Source: Chitinophaga nivalis (GTDB taxonomy: Bacteria > Bacteroidota > Bacteroidia > Chitinophagales > Chitinophagaceae). Taken from it: a stretch of 64,000 nt of DNA. The notes under the pieces are model-generated. The model saw only the letters and a list, made by a program, of their open reading frames with translations, was not told the DNA's origin and made no database searches. Made by a program: the position numbers and the translations under genes. This document shows, piece by piece, positions 58,766 to 64,000 of the stretch (the stretch's first letter is position 1; the number at the start of each line of letters is the position of its first letter). The stretch lies in the NCBI RefSeq assembly GCF_025989125.1, contig NZ_JAPDNR010000001.1:7800087-7864086 (forward strand), in the 5' to 3' direction.

Positions 58766-59860
58766 ATGAAAGAAGATATGATCTTATTAAGTGAAATTGA
58801 ACGTTACCTGGAAGGGGAAATGAGCGGGCAGGAAAAAGCTGCATTCGAAGCATTACGTCAAAGTAACCCGCTGATCAATCAGCAGGTAGAAGAACATCAG
58901 TTTTTATTACAGCAACTGCAGTCATACGGTGACAGACAAAACCTGCAGGCCAAAATGGATCAGCTGCACCAGCAACTCGATATGCCTACCCTTCGCAAAC
59001 AAGCGCAGGACGCTACACTCGCTGCCAAAAGATTATCCATCCGCCGCAGAACCATTACCAACCTGGCTGCTGCCGCCTGTATCGCACTCGTTACCTCGCT
59101 GTCTACCATCGCGGTATTACAGAATGCGGCCCGCAACAAATCTACTGCACAATATGAAGATGTAAGAAGGGTCCTGAATAATATTCAACGTTCCCAGACT
59201 GCCATCATCAACGATATTAACCGTAAAAACAGAGCACCGGTAAACCCGGGCACCTACGGCGGAACCGGTTTTGCCGTTTCCGGCAACGGGTATATTGTTA
59301 CCAACTACCACGTCATTTCCGGTGCCGACTCTGTATACGTACAGAATAATAAAGGAGAAGCATTTAAAGCCATCAGTGTATTTGAAGATATTTCCAGTGA
59401 CCTGGCCGTATTGAAAATCGCGGATTCCTCTTTCAAAGGCCAACCTTTACCTTATGCGCTGAAACCGCAAAACGCCGGACTGGGTGAAGAAGTATTCACC
59501 ATGGGATTCCCCCGGGATGAAATTGTCTATGGCAAAGGTTACATCAGTGCTAAAACCGGCTTCAACGGCGATACCACGGCCTACCAGGTATCTATTCCGG
59601 TAAATCCCGGCAACAGCGGCGCACCGCTGCTGGATAACAAAGGCGATGTAATAGGTATCGTTACCGGCAAACAAACCACTTCTGATGGTATAGCCTTCGC
59701 CGTTAAATCAGCACACCTGAAAAGATTGCTGGAAGAAATGCCTAAAAGCAAACAAACCAGAAAAGACTGGAACCACAAAAGCCACCTGGAAGGTTTGAGC
59801 AGAATGGATCAGATCAAAAAACTCGAAGAGTTTGTTTATATGGTGAAAGTGTATAACTAA
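58766..59860 (+). CDS. Anti-sigma-like membrane protein fused to a trypsin-like (S1C) protease
   Basis: 364 residues from the ATG 13 nt after the sigma gene. The first 80 residues look like a cytoplasmic anti-sigma domain (MILLSEIERYLEGEMSGQEKAAFEALRQ, the ERYLxGEMs-type opening seen in RskA/FecR-like proteins, without zinc ligands). One membrane helix follows (about 97-118). The C-terminal part (about 160-325) is a HtrA-type protease with His182 in TNYHVI, Asp212 in SSDLAVL and Ser284 in PGNSGAPL, an intact triad; no PDZ domain follows. I infer that the protease faces the periplasm and that the protein both holds the sigma factor and senses or processes a signal. A longer frame opens at TTG 58727, inside the sigma gene. 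Confidence 0.87.
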   Translation: MKEDMILLSEIERYLEGEMSGQEKAAFEALRQSNPLINQQVEEHQFLLQQLQSYGDRQNLQAKMDQLHQQLDMPTLRKQAQDATLAAKRLSIRRRTITNLAAAACIALVTSLSTIAVLQNAARNKSTAQYEDVRRVLNNIQRSQTAIINDINRKNRAPVNPGTYGGTGFAVSGNGYIVTNYHVISGADSVYVQNNKGEAFKAISVFEDISSDLAVLKIADSSFKGQPLPYALKPQNAGLGEEVFTMGFPRDEIVYGKGYISAKTGFNGDTTAYQVSIPVNPGNSGAPLLDNKGDVIGIVTGKQTTSDGIAFAVKSAHLKRLLEEMPKSKQTRKDWNHKSHLEGLSRMDQIKKLEEFVYMVKVYN

Positions 59861-59892
59861 GTTATACCTCACCCCTATCTACCTTTTTAAAA

Positions 59893-59952
59893 AACAAAGA
59901 GCGGAAAAAAGCAATACGGCTTGTTGCTTTTATATCCGCTCTTCTTTTTTTT
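59893..59952. terminator. Bidirectional terminator after the anti-sigma/protease gene
   Basis: AGAGCGGA (59898-59905) and TCCGCTCT (59935-59942) close a longer stem that also includes AAGCAA/TTGCTT; a T-run follows on the plus strand and an A-run precedes. Confidence 0.82.
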
Positions 59953-59963
59953 CCTTTAGTTTA

Positions 59964-60683
59964 TTATTTCTTGCCAGACCAGGCTTTGTAACGATCCGTG
60001 ATCCAATAGATCAGGTCATTATTCGGAATCGTCCGCATGAGGTTATAATCCGGATAATTATCCCGCATAAAATGTTGCAGGGAGTCGCCTGCCAGCCCGG
60101 TTACCTGATGCACCAACACCGGTGTAAAACGGGAATCAATATACTTCTCTCTCTCCATCTGCTCATAATTCTTCTTAAACTGCCGTTTCTGTTTTTCTTT
60201 CTTGGAGAAACGCGTAATAGGACTAAATACAACACCCGCTCCTACCGGTGTATTATCTCCTGCCAGATGGGTATCCGGCAGATCCAGGATATAACCGTAT
60301 TGTTTGCGGCGTTCTATAGAGTCGATCTGATAAGGTGTATACTGCGTTGTAATTTCCACGCCTTTCAGGAATTTACCAGCCGGCACCATCACCATATTCC
60401 GGGTAAGGGTACCCGTTGTGAGCGTTACTACCAGCGTATCCGGATGGTACCCCACGAAAGTAAATACCAGCTTGTCATTACGGGAAGCTGATATTTTATA
60501 GAAACCGCCCTGATCAGACAAAGATCGCTTGCCATTAGTGATATTACTCACGGTAGCGTAAGGCAGCACCAGCTTATTACTGTCAGAAATCATCCCTGTA
60601 ACAGTTACCTGTGCCTGCAACAACTGTACGGTCGCCAGACAAAAAAAACTTCCCAATGCGATAACACGCGCTAAAAAATTCAT
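59964..60683 (-). CDS. CarboxypepD-like domain protein, exported
   Basis: 239 residues with a signal peptide (IALGSFFCLATVQLLQAQ). A carboxypeptidase-D-like beta-sandwich follows (about 25-105, VTVTGMISDSNKLVLPYATVSNITNGKRSLSDQGGFYKI...FVGYHPDTLVV), then a charged helical part with KEKQKRQFKKNYEQMEREKYI. The domain usually sits at the N-terminus of TonB receptors; stand-alone forms such as this are frequent in Bacteroidota surface or periplasmic proteins but have no established role. Monocistronic. Confidence 0.85.
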   Translation of the reverse strand: MNFLARVIALGSFFCLATVQLLQAQVTVTGMISDSNKLVLPYATVSNITNGKRSLSDQGGFYKISASRNDKLVFTFVGYHPDTLVVTLTTGTLTRNMVMVPAGKFLKGVEITTQYTPYQIDSIERRKQYGYILDLPDTHLAGDNTPVGAGVVFSPITRFSKKEKQKRQFKKNYEQMEREKYIDSRFTPVLVHQVTGLAGDSLQHFMRDNYPDYNLMRTIPNNDLIYWITDRYKAWSGKK

Positions 60684-60795
60684 AGAATCCTTTTAAGTTA
60701 AATCCTTACTATCCTTCCTCTTCTGAACAAACACCTCAGCATAGACATTGTTCATCTCCTTACGCAACACAAATTAAAGAAAAGCTGATGGTGTT

Positions 60796-60841
60796 AAAAA
60801 GAAAAAATCCTTCCGCCTGCCGGCAAAAGGATCTTTCTTTT
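60796..60841 (-). terminator. Terminator of the xylose operon
   Basis: AAAAGAAAAAATCCTT pairs with AAGGATCTTTCTTTT around CCGCCTGCCGGC, and the minus strand runs into a T-rich tract. It lies 69 nt after the aldose epimerase gene. Confidence 0.78.
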
Positions 60842-60909
60842 ATTTCCGTACCTCAGCACGCTTTACTACTAAGGTATAGTGATCATCTTTCTTTAGTGAT
60901 GTATCCGGC

Positions 60910-61860
60910 TTACAAGACAATACGAATACGGGCATCAAATACCTTGTTTTCGCCAGCTGCCAGCTGTACCAGCCCCAGTCCGTTATTAAATGCGTCCGGC
61001 GCACCACTCAGGTTTTCTATCGCAATACTGTTGCGGTGTGGCGGAATATAGATCTGTAATACCGGGTAATGGGCGCCCGGATAAAATTCTATCCGGATAT
61101 TTTTTACCGGGTCCAGCAAAGTAGCCATTGGCTGTGCTTTTGCGAAGTCCAGCATAAAAGAGTTATCCAGCTCCACCCCTGCCAGCTTTTTGCCTGCTGT
61201 AAAAGCAGTGTAGGGCAACAACTTGCCGGTGGGTATCAGTTGTTCATCAAATTCCACCATTTCATTGGAGGCAAAAGTAAGCTCCAGCTCATCTACCGGT
61301 GTACCAGTGGAAAAATAAGGATGCCAGCCGTCCATCACCGGAATAGTGGCCGCACTGCGGTTGGTGATGGTAGTACTTACCTGCAGTTCCAGCTGATGGT
61401 ATAAAGTATAAGTGACCTCACAATCATAGCTGAAAGGATAACCTGCATCTGCCTGTTCATAGCGATAAGACATGGTCACTGTCGCTTTTTCCTCATCGGC
61501 GTGTTGTGCGGTAACTGTGAAATCTGCATCGTACAGGAAGCCATGGAGGGCTTTTCCCGGCGCTATTGTATTTTCTATCTGGTAGGATTGTCCATCCCAG
61601 GTATAAGTAGCATTCCTGATGCGGCAGGCAAAAGGACTGAGTTTTACATTTTTAAAACTGTCCCGGATGTTTTCCTGTAAGTCCTGCTCATTGGTATAGC
61701 TATCCAGCAGGTTCAGTGTTGCGCCGTGATGTTTTACTTTAAAAGCATGCAGCAGGGCGCCATGTGCCGGTAAAATTTCTACCCTGGTATCACTTTGTGG
61801 ATCAACGAGTGCGAGTATATCCAATCCTGCTTCCCGGAAGTTATGTATCTCAAATTTCAT
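60910..61860 (-). CDS. Aldose 1-epimerase
   Basis: 316 residues of the galactose-mutarotase fold. The catalytic His is probably in DGWHPYFS (about 177-184) and the general base Glu in the late ENLSGAPDAFNN segment (about 283-294); HGFLYDADFTVT near 115 also fits. The enzyme interconverts alpha and beta sugar anomers. Its place behind xylB and xylA on the same strand suggests it supplies the anomer of xylose used by the isomerase, though it could act on other aldoses. 93 nt separate it from xylA. Confidence 0.88.
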   Translation of the reverse strand: MKFEIHNFREAGLDILALVDPQSDTRVEILPAHGALLHAFKVKHHGATLNLLDSYTNEQDLQENIRDSFKNVKLSPFACRIRNATYTWDGQSYQIENTIAPGKALHGFLYDADFTVTAQHADEEKATVTMSYRYEQADAGYPFSYDCEVTYTLYHQLELQVSTTITNRSAATIPVMDGWHPYFSTGTPVDELELTFASNEMVEFDEQLIPTGKLLPYTAFTAGKKLAGVELDNSFMLDFAKAQPMATLLDPVKNIRIEFYPGAHYPVLQIYIPPHRNSIAIENLSGAPDAFNNGLGLVQLAAGENKVFDARIRIVL

Positions 61861-61953
61861 TGTTCAGATTTTTCGTTGGAACAAAATAGAAAAATTAAGG
61901 GAGAATTACATCTGCCCCTGATGATTTAATTACGTGTAAACGGTTATCCCTGC

Positions 61954-63282
61954 TTATATACAGGTATTGATAAGATTTTCCAGCCATTCCTGTTTTCCAC
62001 TGATCTGTGCCGGCGCACCTCCTGCTGCGGCAATGGCATGCAGGTCTTCCAGCGTGAGTCCACCGGTTTCAAATGCTTGTCCGGCACCGGTATCAAAAGA
62101 AGCATACCGGTTCTTACGGTATTGCCTGTACGCTGTTTGGGTCAGTACTTTTTCTGCTATCACGGCTGCCCGTGCAAAAGCATCGATGCCACCGATATGG
62201 GCATGAAAAAGATCTTCCAGGTCTGTAGAATTCCGACGGGTTTTAGCATCGAAGTTGACGCCGCCCCCCGCAAAGCCGCCGGCTTCCAGTATCACCAGCA
62301 TGCTTTCTGTCAGGTCATTCAGGTGCATGGGAAACTGATCCGTATCCCAGCCATTCTGGTTATCGCCGCGATTGGCGTCGATGCTGCCCAGCATGCCGGC
62401 ATCTGCGGCTACCTGTAATTCATGTTGAAAAGTATGTCCGGCCAGGGTGGCGTGATTGACTTCAATATTAAGTTTAAAATCCTGATCCAGTCCGTAGTAA
62501 CGCAGGAATCCAATGACGGTGGCGCTATCGTAATCGTACTGGTGTTTGGTGGGTTCACAGGGTTTAGGCTCAATAAAAAATGTGCCTTTGAATCCCTGTT
62601 TACGGGCATAATCGCGGGCCATTGTCAGGAAGCGGGCCAGGTGTTCCTGTTCCCGTTTCATCTGGGTATTCAGCAAAGTCATATATCCTTCGCGGCCACC
62701 CCAGAACACATAGTTTTCGCCACCGAGTGCGATGGTAGCATCCAGGGCTGTTTTTACCTGTGCGCCGGCATAAGCCACCACAGCGAAATCCGGATTGGTA
62801 GCAGCGCCATTCATATAACGCGGATGGCTGAATACATTGGCGGTGCCCCACAACAGCTTTACCCCACTGGCTTGTTGTTTCTGCTGAGCATAGGTGACTA
62901 TCTCCTGCATACGGCTTTCATAGGCAGCTACGCCGTTACCTTCTTCCACCAGATCGATATCATGAAAACAATAATAAGGAAGGCCTAGTTTGGTAATAAA
63001 CTCAAAGGCGGCATCCATTTTATCTTTGGCACATTGTATCGCGTCGGTAGCCGTCAGCCAGGGGAAGTTTTTGGTACCCGGTCCGAAAGGATCTCCACCA
63101 GTGCCACAGAAGGTATGCCAGTAAGATACTGCAAAGCGGAACCAGTCTTTCATGGACCTGCCGGCAATCAGGCGATTTTCATCATACCACCGGTAGGCCA
63201 ACGGATTATCCGACTGTGGACCTTCATAACGTATTTTACCAATCCCTTTAAAATATTCGTGGTTGCCCAATGTAATACTCAT
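61954..63282 (-). CDS. xylA: Xylose isomerase
   Basis: 442 residues, the longer class II form. XylA converts D-xylose to D-xylulose with two metal ions. Motifs: SYWHTFCGTGGDPFGPGTK (about 49-67), YYCFHDIDLVEEG with the catalytic His near 102, VFWGGREGYMTLLN (about 186-199), GTFFIEPKPCEPTKHQYDYD with metal Glu/Lys (about 229-248), NIEVNHATLAGHTFQHEL and SIDANRGDNQNGWDTDQFP (about 297-315). It starts 37 nt after the end of xylB and is in the same operon. Confidence 0.97.
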   Translation of the reverse strand: MSITLGNHEYFKGIGKIRYEGPQSDNPLAYRWYDENRLIAGRSMKDWFRFAVSYWHTFCGTGGDPFGPGTKNFPWLTATDAIQCAKDKMDAAFEFITKLGLPYYCFHDIDLVEEGNGVAAYESRMQEIVTYAQQKQQASGVKLLWGTANVFSHPRYMNGAATNPDFAVVAYAGAQVKTALDATIALGGENYVFWGGREGYMTLLNTQMKREQEHLARFLTMARDYARKQGFKGTFFIEPKPCEPTKHQYDYDSATVIGFLRYYGLDQDFKLNIEVNHATLAGHTFQHELQVAADAGMLGSIDANRGDNQNGWDTDQFPMHLNDLTESMLVILEAGGFAGGGVNFDAKTRRNSTDLEDLFHAHIGGIDAFARAAVIAEKVLTQTAYRQYRKNRYASFDTGAGQAFETGGLTLEDLHAIAAAGGAPAQISGKQEWLENLINTCI

Positions 63283-63319
63283 AACAAAGTGGTTTAAAAC
63301 GATCGTAGTGTCTTTTCCG

Positions 63320-64000
63320 TTAGTCGGGCAGGGCGGACAGTCTTTGCAGCCAGTTCCCGTAAATATCGCGGTACTGCGCCTGCAACGCGGCTACCGGTTC
63401 TACTACCGCTTTCCGGTGCATACCCCGGAAAGCCTGTTCCGGCGTGATATTCCCGGCGCCGATAGCAGCGCCCCGGGCGGCGCCCTGCGCACCGTCTGTA
63501 TTAAATAATTCAATGCTTACGCCAGTTGTATTGGCAAATACTTCACAGAATAAAGGACTCAAAAACATATTGGCATGACCTGCCCGTACGCGGTGTATAT
63601 CCAATCCCATTTCCCGCATGATCCCCATTCCATAATGTAGTCCGAAGGCGATGCCTTCCTGTACAGCTCTTAACAGGTGCGCACGGTTATGCCGGTTGAA
63701 ATCCAATCCACTCACGGTAGCGCCTATACTTTTATTGCCCAGTATCCGTTCGGCGCCGTTGCCAAACGGAAACAGCTGTATGCCGCCGGCACCGGGCGGT
63801 GCAGCCGCAGCGATGTCATTCATAGCCGGATAGGTAACATCTCCCAGTATATTTTTAAGCCAGCTGTTGGCAATACCCGTTCCGTTCAAACACATCAGCA
63901 CACCATTGCGGGTATGTGTGATGTCATTATTTACATGTACAAAAGTATTGACCCGGCTTTGCGGGTCGGTGGTATTTTTATCATGTACCGCATATACCAC
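63320..64000 (-). CDS. xylB: Xylulokinase, C-terminal part (cut by window end)
   Basis: The last 226 residues of a FGGY-family kinase; the N-terminal half lies beyond the window. Visible are the second-domain features GGIQLFPFGNGAERILGNKSIGATVSGLDFNRHN, ENLVR-like AVQEGIAFGLHYGMGIMREMG, the adenosine-binding HANMFLSPLFCEVFANTTGV and TDGAQGAARGAAIGAG with the glycine-rich ADP loop. It phosphorylates D-xylulose to xylulose-5-phosphate. Adjacent xylA confirms the substrate. Confidence 0.93.
   Translation of the reverse strand: MVYAVHDKNTTDPQSRVNTFVHVNNDITHTRNGVLMCLNGTGIANSWLKNILGDVTYPAMNDIAAAAPPGAGGIQLFPFGNGAERILGNKSIGATVSGLDFNRHNRAHLLRAVQEGIAFGLHYGMGIMREMGLDIHRVRAGHANMFLSPLFCEVFANTTGVSIELFNTDGAQGAARGAAIGAGNITPEQAFRGMHRKAVVEPVAALQAQYRDIYGNWLQRLSALPD

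Noticed and set aside
1..64000. Prophage, integrative element, rRNA, tRNA or CRISPR array
   Set aside because: No integrase, structural phage genes, transposase, RNA gene or regularly spaced repeats were seen on reading the window; a covariance-model search would be needed to exclude small RNAs.

Overview
The window looks like chromosomal DNA from a Bacteroidota bacterium, most likely Chitinophagaceae (Chitinophaga-like). Evidence: many genes have the phylum's -7 promoter box TAnnTTTG (often with a TTG about 17-20 nt upstream) and almost none has a Shine-Dalgarno sequence; succinate dehydrogenase is the three-subunit type with one cytochrome b; DAHP synthase carries a C-terminal chorismate mutase; and there is a BlaR-type sensor with TonB-C domains and a TonB-dependent receptor. 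I see no rRNA, tRNA, CRISPR array, intact transposase or prophage. Most genes are core metabolism in small operons closed by clear hairpin terminators.

Layout. 1-8.6 kb: pnp (cut by the window edge), rpsO, ftsE-like ATPase, a BlaI/BlaR-type sensor pair, purM, ribF, holA and a PolB-type exonuclease. 8.7-17.8 kb: a membrane coiled-coil protein, a receiver-domain protein, an ABC-F ATPase, carbonic anhydrase, murI, oligopeptidase B and a Tat-exported Gfo/Idh oxidoreductase. 17.9-23.2 kb: a phosphate-scavenging locus (TonB receptor, beta-helix lipoprotein, beta-propeller phytase) preceded by four exact 11-bp Pho-box-like repeats. 23.3-29.3 kb: sdhCAB and a cell-wall-recycling pair (sugar kinase, murQ) with a small unknown gene. 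29.5-34 kb: two convergent S41 proteases separated by a 0.6-kb segment flanked by near-identical hairpins and holding a possible 27-codon gene. 34-49.7 kb: sugar dehydrogenase, MFS exporter, YkgJ protein, gcvP, a phosphodiesterase, small membrane/lipoproteins, an S15-type hydrolase, a PagL-like deacylase and an FKBP isomerase.

49.7-57.6 kb, minus strand: a seven-gene aromatic amino acid operon (pheA, aminotransferase, tyrA, DAHP synthase-chorismate mutase, aroB, aroA, aroC). Its 390-nt leader holds the most striking signal of the window: two successive tiny reading frames, each packed with Phe/Tyr (one also Trp) codons, each followed by an intrinsic terminator and each with a candidate antiterminator. 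I read this as two ribosome-mediated attenuators in series.

57.8-59.9 kb: an ECF sigma factor, a membrane protein that joins an anti-sigma-like N-terminus to a periplasmic trypsin-like protease, and a divergent 80-residue lipoprotein of helical repeats. The divergent genes share the mirrored promoter-like motif TTGGGTTACC-N16-TATWAA, which suggests one envelope-stress circuit. 60-64 kb: a CarboxypepD-like surface protein and a xylose operon (xylB cut by the window end, xylA, aldose 1-epimerase).
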